The notes under the pieces: generated by a model
The model's database searches: none
Seen by the model: only the letters and a program-made list of their open reading frames with translations
What the model was told of the DNA's origin: nothing
In this document: positions 39,746-51,499 of the stretch, one piece after another
How positions within the stretch are numbered: position 1 is the first letter of the stretch
How the letters are laid out: each line of letters opens with the position of its first letter
Position numbers and translations under genes: made by a program
Source: Agrypnia vestita
Lineage: Eukaryota; Arthropoda; Insecta; Trichoptera; Phryganeidae
DNA: 64,000 nucleotides
Assembly (NCBI GenBank): GCA_016648135.1
Contig: JADDOH010004028.1
Span: 62,001 to 126,000, forward strand
Direction: 5' to 3'

Positions 39746-40299
39746 AAATATTAAAATCAATTATATCTCTCAAAATATCAAACAAACCATGTTAGAAATA
39801 ATTTAATGTTGCAGTGTTATAGGAAATACACAAATTGATGCTGAAAGTTTCAAAGCTATAGCTAATGGAGAAGTTGTTGATATTTAGATTATTAAATTTG
39901 AAGACAAACAAATAGACTAGTGAAGCTAAATAAAAGTGTATAAAAATATTTAATTTAACATCACATATATGCTATTTTGGAGGCTTTCCGTATAAAATGT
40001 CATGAAATTGCGTTAAAAATAGCGATTTATAGGAGAGTATCTTTGTGTAAACACTATTGAGACAAAAATCTGTAGGAAAAAAATTTCAACGTAGGAGTCA
40101 TTTGAGATACTTAACTCATTTTTTATGTAAGTTCTTGATACCGTCGGGTAATGATAAGTTTAGGACTCGTGATTATTTATTATTGAGTATCATTCGGTTG
40201 CATCCTTCCATTTTCATAAGTGTACTGTACACTGTACGATATAAAGTGTTACAATTGATGCTGGTGTATGTTTTATTGCTGTGTTATTACTCTTGAATA

Positions 40300-40375
40300 A
40301 TTGGCGGGGCCTCGCTCGGGATCGAACCCAGCCCCCTCGCACCTGTTGGCCGGGACCACCGGATAAATCACAGAT
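40300..40375 (-). repeat. tRNA-like B box relic
   Basis: The complement holds GGGTTCGATCCCGAGCGAG and upstream CCGGTGGTCCCGGCCAACAG. It could be a SINE head. No acceptor stem is visible. Confidence 0.35.
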
Positions 40376-40621
40376 CGGGAGATGCAAATTAAATACTCGG
40401 GAGATATATCACCGGAGCTGCACACGAAGGTGCGCTTTTTGTAATCAATCTCATACTTGAACGTCATGCGATGCTCTCGATTATTTATTACTAGAGTGGC
40501 CCTTAAAGATTCGAGAGAAGAAAATTAAATTGATTCTCTCTGAATTAATCTGAATAAACCTCTAATTTTATTTATTTATAAATAATCGGCCAGTTGGGAA
40601 ATTATAACAGAATGTATCATG

Positions 40622-40850
40622 TTATGTGATGTATGTGATAATTTTTATAGCCCCGTTTATTGCGTGAAAGACGCTTCAAGGGCGCTTTACAGATGTGACA
40701 ACTTGAAGCAGTGAGTTTTTAGCCTTTTCTTGAAAGATTCTTGATTTTCCATGGATCGCATCACTGTAGGCAGCTGATTCCAAATAGCTGGACCCGCAAG
40801 GCTGAAAGCACGTTCCGCAAACTCGGTGCCTCCAGGTCTCCAACTTGCAG
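40622..40850 (-). pseudogene. LINE 3' tail
   Basis: In broken frames on the - strand: RAFSLAGPAIWNQLPTVMRS, then MENQESFKKRLKTHCFKL, then stops. This is the A...WN.LP...R.....FKK.LKTH C-terminus of CR1/L2-type elements. Distinct from the tails at 18287 and 37020. Confidence 0.82.
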
Positions 40851-40875
40851 CTCGCAGACAACAGAGTATGTACTT

Positions 40876-41475
40876 AAAGTCGGATAAAAGAGGCCGACCG
40901 AAACTAAATTTACAGTCGAAACCGAAACCGAATTTCGACTTCTGTTCTGGTTTCGGCCGAAATCGAAACTTATATGGATATGTTAAAATTTACATTATAT
41001 CCTGAAGTGTTTTGTGTTTTTCCTAGACTTATAATAGTTCACTCGGCTTAAATAAAATAACATACATCAATTTAATACGTATTTAGATTTCTAAAACTAC
41101 CCGTGCTAAACTTATTTCAGTGACAAAATAATCAGTGGAATTTTTATAGTCTCTAGATATATATAGATTATAGTCCCTAGACTTATAATAGTTCACTCGG
41201 CTTAAATAAAATAACATACATCAATTTAATACGTATTTAGATTTCTAAAACTACCCGTGCTAAACTTATTTCAGTGACAAAATAATCAGTGGAATTTTTA
41301 TAGTCTCTAGATACCACAGTAGAATCTTTATACTATAAACAAATCAATTCTTTTCTAGCACCTAATACATTTCGAAAGTTTCACCGATTTTGGGTTGAAA
41401 CCGAAACCTAGTTTTTTTATCGAAACTGATCGAATGAAGCTGCAACTTCGATCGGTCTCTTTCGGATACTTAAGA
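40876..41475. mobile_element. 600-bp TIR element containing a recent tandem duplication
   Basis: Left end CTTAAAGTCGGATAAAAGAG with CCGACCGAAAC; right end complementary to CTTAAGTATCCGAAAGAGAC with CGATCGAAG. Subterminal runs of GAAACCGAAACC are also inverted. The interior includes the 154-bp-period duplication. No coding sequence; hAT-like, but the superfamily is not established. Confidence 0.6.
41022..41313. repeat. 154-bp-period tandem duplication, about 138 bp identical
   Basis: CCTAGACTTATAATAGTTCA starts at 41022 and again at 41176. From there both copies read identically to GTCTCTAGATA (ends 41159 and 41313). A short spacer of ATATATAG type lies between. Identity by eye is complete, so it is recent or an assembly duplication. 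Confidence 0.93.
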
Positions 41476-41850
41476 ATTATATAGGTATGTATACGTTAAA
41501 TGTTTCTATACAAAATTGGGTTAGGAGTTTCTATTAAAAAAAATCTTTAAAAAAAAAATTTACGAGCAGTGCAGTGATCACTAACTTTTTTTCTTCAATT
41601 TTGATGGATGGCCCAGCGCACTCAATAAATGCAAGCACAAAAATATTTTTAGGCCTTCGATGGTTTTAAAGTGATTTTCGCTTTGTGGCAATGGTCTGGT
41701 CTTATCGCTTTGAAATTAAGTTCCCAATTCTTTTTTTCCTTAATTTTTTTCATACGAGAATAAAGCGTCCCACGCTTTTGATTTTATTGGCATATGCATA
41801 CACTGTATTCGCTCTTAAGTACCTATTGTTTTAAAAATATTTTCTCTTTT

Positions 41851-42196
41851 TACTCCCTTTATATTAACTCGTGGCGTCTGCTTGCTTGCTTGCCGGCTTG
41901 CCGTCGAAAAAACTTTGGATCGATTTTTGACCCTTTTCCCGTGAATTACTCCGTCGGTATACATAATAGGTACTTCACTACGAATTTCGAAAATCTAAAT
42001 TGACTGACAAATGTTTTTAGAATTTAATCTTCAAAGCATGAAGTGTCTTATCAAAGCTCAAAACATCTGACATTTTAGAAATATATTAAATTACTGTAAG
42101 TTTAGTGTTATGTTATATGTTTTAATCCGTCTTTAATTGTTGTTATATTTTACAAAGAAAGGGAGTATAATAAAAACTTGGTTTTTATGGGTTAGT
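41851..42196. repeat. interspersed repeat C, copy 2 (interior replaced)
   Basis: Starts TACTCCCTTTATATTAACTC and ends AAAGGGAGTATAATAAAAAC like copies 1 and 3, but after about 100 bases the interior (41942-42155) is unrelated to the other two. Either an internal replacement or a different subfamily sharing the ends. Confidence 0.78.
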
Positions 42197-42696
42197 TTTT
42201 TTTAGTATTTTCTTTTACAAGTGTGTGTGTTTTTTAATGTGATGTTGAAAATATTCTTATAAAATACATCTTGTGCATAAATTATTTTTATCAGTCTACG
42301 CTAATAAGTCTCAAGTATTTATAGTTCAGTCTAATCCGAAATTTTAATTGCTCGTAACAAATTATATGTTTAATTTTCCAAAATATTACAACTTTACCGT
42401 CTACAATTATGTCAGATATATGGTGATCTAACCTTTCTGCATATCCTAACCGAATATCAAATAAGACGATCTCACAGATGAAACCAACAATATAAACATT
42501 TTATGTTAGATTGATACATGATTTTTTAGGCTGCACTATATTTATCTACATAATGGTGGCTATTCGAAAGTAAAAAAATAATTTAGGAATATTTTTATAA
42601 ATACCTATTTAACTAGATAAATTCTTTAAATCTTTGTAATGTACAATTAACTAAAGAATTTGAAAGCAGTCTAAACGGTGTTTTTAGTCATCAAGT

Positions 42697-42952
42697 AATC
42701 AAACATAATAATTTAGTTGTCTGTCCGACCGTCCGTCCGTCTGTCTGTCCGTCCGTAACTTCGAGTAACGTCCGTAATTTCGTTCGATTCACGACTAAAA
42801 AAACAAACGAAATTAAACGACCGGAGATGGGGCTTGAATCCCTGGCCAGCCAACTCGAACCAGCCGCCTAACGCATGTTGCTACCGCCGCCTCTCCGTGG
42901 ACCGCAAAAAATATACTATAAATATATACTAGGGCAAAGACGTGAACCATTT
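42697..42952 (-). mobile_element. SINE family S, copy 2
   Basis: Reverse-oriented copy. From the right: ACGTCTTTGCCCTAG, TATATTTATAGTATATTTT, GCGGTCCACGGAGAGGCGG, TTAGGCGGCTGGTTCGAG, AGCCCCATCTCCGG, GAAATTACGGACG, then a GGAC/GACA-rich tail (42721-42758 on + as GTCC/TGTC). Confidence 0.82.
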
Positions 42953-44001
42953 CATGTAGGTATCGCCTACCACAATCGCCAGTATATTTATTAACTGCTG
43001 GCAGGGGAAATATAAAAAAATGTTCAAATATTTTGATGAAAGTCGTTATTACTATTTCATGAGTGTCGGCTTTAAATAAGTAAATACTTATGAACCGGCA
43101 TGTAAAAGTACAGTCATTTTTGACAGCTAGTATATTTTAAAGGTCTAATGTTTTTTTAAAACATTAATGCATAGGTATGTATGTAGTATGTTTACCCTGA
43201 ACTTTTCTTCCTGGTCGATATCTGCAAGAATACTAAATACCCGTAACAATTCCTATAAATGTTACGAAATTTCTAACGTGCTATTTTTAACGTAGTTTGG
43301 ATAAAAATTTTACCGGGAAAACCTCCTCAAAAATATATTTTAATAATTATTTTTAAGGGTTTTCCGCCAAAACAAACGAATAAACGTGACGTAATCCGAA
43401 TAACGTTTGCTTTATAAAATAACTCAAACAAATATTCTATTTCAAGTCTTCATTTGAATCCAAACAAATGCACAACGACTGTCAAATGGATATTTCCCGC
43501 CGGAATATAGTCCCGGCTCGTGAAGGTACCCGATGTAAAAATATTAAAATCTCAGTATTGCCATTATTCATTTCTAAGGTTATTGGATGCGGCTTGGAAT
43601 CAAAGGCATGCACTGCGGGTAGGTACTTCCTCGGTAGTTATATACATTTACTGGCAACATTCTCCCAGAGCGTCCGTGATTGAAGATATTATTTTGATTA
43701 CACGAAAAATGTGAACAATTTGGTCCTTGTTCGAAAGAAACCGTTTATATTATTTTTATATAAAATCGCATCACAAAATTTTCAAATGATTGGCGTTATA
43801 TAGAATTGAAAACAGTTAATTTTTTAGTAGATAAATGAAAGTAAATTACCTAAATATTTTATTATTACAATCAGATATTGTGTGTATTTTAAGAGTTTTT
43901 ATACTTTTAGAAGAGAACCTAAAAAAAATGCCTTGTGTCACAACTTTTATAAAGAATATATAATAGTAGTAGTTTTATAAAGAATATATAAGAATATATA
44001 A

Positions 44002-44040
44002 CGAGACACCCAATGTATCATTTATACATTGGGTGTCTCG
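44002..44040. repeat. perfect 17-bp-arm hairpin at repeat end
   Basis: CGAGACACCCAATGTAT, 5-base loop, then ATACATTGGGTGTCTCG. The right arm runs straight into GTAGCTAGTAGCAAAAAC, the left end of the GCTAGTAGC repeat family (to about 44080). Two repeat ends meet head to head. Confidence 0.85.
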
Positions 44041-44185
44041 TAGCTAGTAGCAAAAACCCCGGGGAGTAATTTATGAATAGAAAATATTATAGAAAATATA
44101 AAATACAAAAAAAGTTTAAATTGTTGATAGTGTTTCAATTCATCTCCGCCGCGAAACCGTGACAATATAAATTGGATGCCATTTT

Positions 44186-44566
44186 TACTCCCTTTATATT
44201 AACTCTTGGCGTCTGCTTGTCTTCTTGTCTGACGAAAAAACTTTGGATCCATTTTAAACCCCTTTCCTGCGATCCAATCAAGCTGAAACTTTGCAAGCAG
44301 ACTCGTGGCGACGATCAAAAAGATCTATCAAATTTTCGTTAAAAAAAATTTAATAAATTTTTGGATTTTTCAAATTTTTAATGGTCTTTTCATACAACTT
44401 ATTAAGTAGTATGAAAATATTTCAACGCGTCTGGTGGACGCGAAACCTGATTATTGTATAATTTTGGATTTTTGGTAATTTTTTATTACTCCCTTTCGTA
44501 GCGTCGCCCGACCGAAGCCCAACTGAGAAAGGGAGTATAATAAAAACTTGGTTTTCATGGGTTATT
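44186..44566. repeat. interspersed repeat C, copy 3
   Basis: Aligns end to end with 19861-20268: TTTACTCCCTTTATATTAAC, GAAAAAACTTTGGATC, AGCTGAAACTTTGCAAGCAG, ATTTCAACGCGTCTGG, TTATTACTCCCTTTCG, GAGAAAGGGAGTATAATAAA. This copy lacks about 30 bases near its end. Confidence 0.87.
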
Positions 44567-45129
44567 TTTTTTATAAAAAAAAACATTAAATGATAGGAGA
44601 ATAGTGAAATCATTAGTCAACTGTTTTTCAATAAAAAAAACTGATCTTATTGCTCGTAAATACAGTCGCCAACTGGCCGCCCCTGCGCTCGGTCCCCCGA
44701 CCTCCCTGCCGCTCATGTTTCCACGTCACGACAATTTACTTTCAATAATACCAACGATTTAGTTGTCTCTATTAAGATTAACTTCCACTGGAGCAATGGA
44801 CTCGCACATTGTAATCTAGGTAGGTATCTCCCACAGTACAGAGCCACTCGAGGCAGGCACAGGGTGGCTCGTCACACAAGGGGACAGTCATAGCTTGGAA
44901 TTACGTACAAAATTAATTATAATGACAACGATATTGTTAATGATATTTTAATGGGATAATGAGATAGTAACAAAACAATAATTCATTTATAATTTATGTA
45001 CTCTAATGTATTTAATATACTTTTATGCATTCTTTATGTATCCTTTTATGTACTCTTTTTTTATTACTACGTGTATTCTTTCCTTTTTCTCTTTTGTAAT
45101 CTTTTATATTTCATTACGCACTATATGGA

Positions 45130-45479
45130 TTCTTTTTGTACTTATTTATTTTATCTTTAATCACGAATCACTGGTCACACTTGTTTACGCTACGGAGATG
45201 CCGCCTTGTTATGCTACGAAATGAATTGCTTGAGCCCGCGTCGCGTGACCCCTTTTATAGCTAAATTCCTTAGAAAGGTTAATTCTAGAGGTAATGAGAA
45301 GCCTGTAGAATATATATTTTACTATGAGATGGAATGTCGTAGAATTCTCTAGAGAGATAACGCGGTCACGGATGAGTGACTCTGGATTGCGTGCGTAACA
45401 GTTTGCGGTTACGGTTGACTGATCGCCGTTGCGTGACATCGTTGTTATCAGAATTTAGTGGGTACACAGTCTCGCTACA
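45130..45479 (-). promoter_or_regulatory. LTR- or promoter-like block on the - strand
   Basis: Reading leftward from 45479: TGTAGCGAGACTGTG, a GC-rich stretch, then a strong TATA box CTATAAAAGGGG (complement of 45249-45260), CAATTCATTTCGTAG about 30 bases on, and an AATAAA further on. The spacing suits the U3-R of an insect LTR, or a TATA promoter. No second copy is visible in the window. Confidence 0.45.
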
Positions 45480-45670
45480 ATATAATTAATTATTATTAAT
45501 AATTAATATTGAACGATGACGGACGGATCGCCACCATCGTACGTGAGTCGGGAATTAGGAAAGGAATAATTTCCTTCCCAATCTCCGCCGATAATGATTG
45601 ATAATATTCTGACACCCGAGATACACCAGGCCAACACTAGTTATAATCCACAGTGGACAAATTGTACTTA

Positions 45671-45886
45671 CAGCTTTCCTGTTACTTCGAGTGCCGATTC
45701 AATCCTCAATTCTTCTGGCTTCGTCGAATCCGGAACAGATCGATCTGTCTCTTCCGCAAGGCTAATTTGAATTGATTCTTCGTCGGATTCGTATGACACA
45801 CGAAGAAGAATGTCGGTTCTCACAGAAAAGGACACAACACGCTTTCCAACTGTCACTGGGCGGATTTTAAAAAGTTTGAATCCTGG
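45671..45886 (-). CDS. 72-codon open stretch, unknown
   Basis: Open - strand frame with protein-like composition: FKLFKIRPVTVGKRVVSF, then VRTDILLRVSYESDEESIQI, then acidic Ser/Glu-rich sequence. There is no in-frame ATG, and it ends at a TAA that is also part of GTAAGT (45671-45666), so it could be an exon with a donor or the end of an ORF. It lies about 200 bases upstream (in - orientation) of the LTR-like block, which would suit a retroelement ORF end. I do not recognise the family. Confidence 0.3.
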
Positions 45887-45959
45887 CTAGCGGTTGGCGC
45901 AGAACATATCGGGTGCCAGACCCGACCAATCAAAATTATTGCGCAGCCCGCGCGGGGCG

Positions 45960-48900
45960 GTCACAAAACAAATATAATTGTTAATTATATTATAATATAA
46001 TTAATTAATTATGTCAATATTTCTGTCATTATAGCGGCAAGATTGGTTCTTGATTATACTAAAATAGTTAAAAAAAATCTAAATCAGAAATGTGTATAAC
46101 ATTCCATCAGTCACTTACTCCCGCAAAGGCATCCTCTGTGTACGATTCATCTTGTTTTGATCCTGAAGAGAAATGAGTACAAACCGAGCGGTTTCGGGAA
46201 TGTGAGGATGTAGGTACGCGGGTACAGCTACAGAACGTGGCCACCGGTCGGGTAAAAGAAACTATTCACAATCGCTTACCTGTAGAATATTGAAAATTCA
46301 TGCAGCATAAATCTATCGGCAGACATGATAGCTCCATTTATACTACCACGGAGCAGGTGGATACAGTCGAACTGCCGCGAAAACATGTTCTATTGGTTCA
46401 TGTATTGGTATTTCAAAAAATGTGCATAAAATTGATTCCGAAATGCGATTGGTGAATATGATAATACGTAAACTCATGAAAATGATTCCTTAATTTACAA
46501 TTTATTTCGTTGAACTCTCATATGAACCACACGGTCGGAAAAGTTAAGTAAACAACAATCTCACAAAGTCACATTTAAGGGCATACAAAAGTCATCAAAA
46601 CGTCAAATTTGGGATCTGGATTGGGACCTTTCCTTTTATTTGCTCGCTGCTTTGTTGTTATATCCCGCTTTCTGTTCATAACTAACTCAATTTACACTGT
46701 TATCTTTTGTTCTCGTTCTAATATGGATTATTGTTTACTATTTAGTTCATTTGTGTTTCTACAATCCATCCATTTTTGTTTTCATAATTATTTTCCCTGA
46801 TTTATTGACAATTGTTAAAAACTGTAGGCCATACGTTTTCTACAAGAAAATGGTGTTTCACATGCGAAAATAAATTTATCTTCAGGTCATGAGAAGATGT
46901 TGGCATTAACAAGAAGAAAAATGGAGATGCTATAATCGAGATTATCATAAATACATAACCTGAAAGGTTATGCTAGGTTTGGTTAAAAATACTAAATTAG
47001 TGGAGGGCAGATAGCAGGAAACATCCCTGGGGTGCACTGGCACTCCCAGAACACGTTCAGAAAACTGCGCGCAGGGCTAATACGCGCAGTACAACCCCGA
47101 CAACAGAGCACAAATAATTAAGCGCCGACATTAGCGCGTAGAACAAAACAACAAAATTAAAATTAATGAAAAAAAAAAGCTTTTTTAACCTGATCTACAG
47201 TCCACTAATAAAGGTGGAATTTTGCGAAACAATCCATTAAAATGTTTATCTTCAACTATGGAACACATTAAAAAAATGGTTTAAAAACGTCGAATTGAAT
47301 TGAACGAACAAGAAAATTGAAGATATTTTTTCCTTCTCAATTGTTAGATTGATTCGAATATTAAAGAGATGAAATTATAGTTTTTTTATGTATCTTATAG
47401 TCACTATTATTAGTTATTTTTTATATTTCAGCTTTGTGAAACACCCTGAAGTGGGAAATACATGGGAGTCAATCAATGTCCTCATTTACTTTTGTCTTGC
47501 GCGCAATTCTCGGGACACCGGTGCACTAGACGCGTTTCGCGGCAGCCAAATTCGGCCAAATAGTGTAGAAAAGAAATACTTTGAAAACAAACATTCCCAG
47601 AAATAATCAGCAGAGTATCATTTGATCAGAGCCACCTCGGAAGTTGCACTCCGTAGGTCTATACGACCGTGCCGCGATATGGCGGGCGTGCGCGGTCTAA
47701 CAGAGAATTTTTCTGCGAATCCGCTTTACGGTAGGTTAGTTAGTGCTCGTCCCCCAGCATCCGATATCTTACCTGCGTCGGATTTATCGATCGTGCCGCG
47801 GTACATCGAGACCGGCCTACTTTTTATCCTGGCCAATAAGTCAGCGCTTGAATTATCACAAATCGCCAGGGACATTTACACTGTCAGCGAGATTTGCACC
47901 GTGATCAACAACGTGAAAAAAATACCGAGTCTTTAGTGTTTAGACGCCGTAAATTTCGATGAGCACTGGTTCGGTAAACACAGACAGCCGAGGAACGCCC
48001 TTTACGGAACTTAAATTGTAAGATTGATATTACTAGCCGAAGAGATGGGTAATTTATGATAGCGCCGCTAGTGTTGCATCATCCGGAGGCTGGAAAGCTT
48101 ACAATTATTTTTTCATCAACACATCGCCAGAACGCAACTGTCTATAGCCATACAATATTTTAGAAGAGATAAAACATTACTACTAATTATTGCCGTGTAC
48201 GGTATTAATTATTTAACTCTGTCGACTAAATTTCTCAAAATTACAGTTTATTGCAAATAAATTGTTTTATAATATACCAAAATAAGATTATTTTGACAGA
48301 TTTCATAATTTTATTTTATACTATTATTTTTTTATTTATTCTTAAAGAAGGTAGGTAGTACAAGAATTCATATTTCATGACATTAATTTCATTTAAGTTT
48401 ATTTCAAATGCTTTAAGCATCACATATTTCTTTAGCTTCCCCTTAAAAGTTATTATATTTTTTCATCCCTAATATCTCCCGGTAGTTTGCTATACAATTT
48501 CATTACACTGTGTATGATTGAACTTTGCGATGGTGTTTTCTTTCTAAAAGGTAATGGTAGGTAGGTGGCCGGCAGGGCCATCGCGAGCATGGGTACGAAG
48601 GTCTCCAAGACAACCGCTTAGAATCCACTACCTTGCTACCATTTACTTACTATATTGTATTGCGTGTATACATGATCGACACGTAAATCTTGTTATTTAA
48701 TCATCGATTATTATAGTGTGAGTGAAACATCAAGCCATTTTTGAGTAGGTAATGTCGGTGCTTGGGGTTCGAGTATTAAAGCTGGACCAAAAATGTATCT
48801 AAAAGGCCTGTGGTAGGCGTCACAAAAGTAGTGACAACACCTACACTCTACATATATTGTAAATCCATTTGCAATAAAGTGAATAAATAATGAACGTAAA

Positions 48901-51050
48901 ATATATCGGTAACGCATTGAACAAAGTCGAAATTAAGAAACGGTTGCGCTATTACTACTGTTCTTGTTTTCTATTCCTTACTTTACCAGTAGGTCAGCAG
49001 GTAAGACCCCCGCAAGCCCTGGAAGCGCTACACTAAAGGTCTTCCGATATGCGCGAGCTTCTCTGACCCCTGTTCAGAGTGGAGGAGACAATTGCATACC
49101 TAAATCTATGCGCTCAAACCTCCGCCGCATGTGTAACCAGGGCGACATATACGACATGGAAGATGGTCCTGCAATAATTATTTACTGAAGTTTGCTAACA
49201 GTGCATTTTATCTTACCATTTGAGAAAATGTTCAATAGGGAAATATCTGATGGTGGTTGCGAACCTATTCTCAATTGGAAAAGTTCAATAGAGAGTATTT
49301 TTATAGAGTGAGACTGCTTATTTAGTTGGAGCACCATCAAATATTGTGAGTAGAGAACGTCAGCGAAGAGCTGAATTAATCGGGTAAACCAACAGGAAAA
49401 TGTCACGTTAGAAACAATTAATGTGCGCGATAAGATGATTGAATGTGGACGAAGCGAGAGTTGTTTTTCAGAAACAAAGAGGTTACCCTGTATATTGATA
49501 TATGGAGCAAGGAAACTTTGTAAAAATGCTATTCGAATGAAAAATTATTTAGGTGTTACCGTAAGAATCGCTCTTTATATTCGGGTATTTGCGAGAGCTG
49601 CCGAAGGTTGACGAATCTTTGTATCCCACCGCCCCACCCCTCGTGTCAATACACTTTGAGGGCTTCACTCGTTGCTATACAAAATATGGTATAATTCATC
49701 TCTATTTGTTATAATCTCTTTGGTCAGAACCGACAAGTTTAGCATTCTTTTCTCTGTGGATTGGATGATGGTAAGTAGATAAATAATACAATAAACTACG
49801 TATCTTAAAATCGCTTCTCATCTTACTAAAACCGTACCTAATGATATTTCACACATCGATATTTCGCTGTCCGCATTATTTTTATTTGACCTATTTAACA
49901 TTTTACTCATTTGTGAGAAGTGGATACAAATAAATATGCGAGAAGTGGTACAGATAAATTTGCGAAGTGAGCTGTTGGCGAAAAGCTCTCAAAAATCCGT
50001 CTTTGCTTTCTCCACACGACTTTCAATCGAATGGTTTCCATTTCGTTTCGGGTCCTAAAATTGGGAATATATATGTTAATTCTGATGGAAGCTCCATATG
50101 TCTTCTCTTTTCCTTGGACAGAAAAATGTATTCCGTTAGGGCTGGGGATATATTGCCAAAAGCGTTTGGTGATTTTTCAAGCGATGTTTTCAGTGGAAAC
50201 TTTTACATTCTGAATGCACTTTGAGATATTGCTTTAATAAACTAGCGACCGAACTTTCAGATTTGTATCGAATCTGTAAAGTGATCAAATTGCGCGGCAA
50301 ATAGTGTGATAATTCTCCCTATTTAATTTATGCGGCGTTTATATATTATTGTATATAATTTCACGTAACTACCTACTCACTTTCTATTTTTTATTTCCAT
50401 TAAATGTAGGGTAATTAACGTAATGGACATTACTAAAATGAACATGCGAATTAATATTATACTTACGTGACCACTCGGTAGTATTCATGAATTGAAATAC
50501 ATCTATAAGTATAATGATTCATTTGATGAATTCACATATGAAATTGTACTTGAATGATACGAAAATATGTGTTACGCCACACCAACTTAAACTGAGAAAA
50601 GTATATAACGTAAAAGTTTTGATTTCTTTATTATACAAAAAATATGAGCTTATGCAATAAAAACATGGTATATTGGAGAACACATATATTAGAATAACGT
50701 CTAAAGGTTTTTAAAGTAATATTATATAATTTTACGGTATTTGGAGGGTTATTGATTGATATATTTTGGCATTAAAAATAATTTGCAAGCGTCTAAGCTG
50801 CTTAAATATTTTTGGATATAGAGAATGATAATATATAGAGAATGATAACTTTTCGTTCAACAATCTGACTTTGAAATGGAACATCGTCCGCTAATGGAAA
50901 TAATCATGTTAAAACATATTATATCTTTATCCAAAAATTATTAAATTATTTTCGATGTTTATAGCGTCAACTTTGTGGTTGGACATAATTATTAGCTTAG
51001 GCAAACTTTCAAAGACAAAGGCGACCTGCTAAATCATTCCGGTATTTATA
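45960..51050. other. intergenic, no supported gene
   Basis: Alternating AT-rich and GC-mixed sequence. Open frames at 47388-47606, 47622-47936 and 48964-49188 have mixed composition but no domain and no coherent splice context. No repeat from the rest of the window recurs clearly here. Confidence 0.4.
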
Positions 51051-51052
51051 AA

Positions 51053-51303
51053 CTAAATTGAAATGACTGTTCGGCTTTTTATATAGATAAAATGACACGT
51101 AATTTTAATGTTAGAGTAAGGGAACACATAAGATGTCTCAATAACAATAACTTTTCTGAATTCGCAAACCATCCTTTGGAAACAGGCCACACGTTTAAAA
51201 AGGAAAACGGTGTCGAGATTCTACACGTGAATAATAGGGGTCTTAGATTAGATAACGTAGAAATACTAGAAATAAAAAATAGAAATAAACTTAAGCCAAT
51301 ATA
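51053..51303 (+). pseudogene. Penelope-like GIY-YIG endonuclease relic
   Basis: The frame reads FYIDKMTRNFNVRVREHIRC, then NNNFSEFANHPLETGHTF, then a charged tail to a stop at 51302-51304. The pattern Y.GKT.R.F..R..EH......S.FA.H....GH is the C-terminal GIY-YIG endonuclease of Penelope-like elements. Here the Lys-Thr is DKMT, and the GIY motif itself is broken upstream. The reverse transcriptase part is not visible. Confidence 0.75.
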
Positions 51304-51463
51304 ATTAATAATCAGATAAATTTTATGAATAGACCGTTACTTGACATATTCCCCATTTCGGCGTCCACTTCTCAATTACCCCCACCACAGCTGTAGCCAC
51401 GCTCCCGTTCAAACATTGATTTATTTGCTAAAATAGATAATGGATAGTTAGTTTGCGTCCGTC

Positions 51464-51490
51464 CTGATGAAGATGCAGTGGTATCGAAAC
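51464..51490 (+). ncRNA. hammerhead-like ribozyme core downstream of GIY-YIG relic
   Basis: CTGATGA, then an AGATGCAGTGGTATC stem-loop (GAT/ATC pairing), then GAAAC. This is the order of a hammerhead catalytic core. It lies 160 bases after the Penelope-like endonuclease stop, where such elements are known to carry hammerhead motifs. Stems I and III cannot be proven by eye. Confidence 0.4.
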
Positions 51491-51499
51491 CGGTTGACA

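Noticed and set aside
47388..47936. Two consecutive + strand frames in a GC-mixed patch
   Set aside because: No recognisable domain and no supporting splice pattern; kept only as unassigned intergenic sequence.
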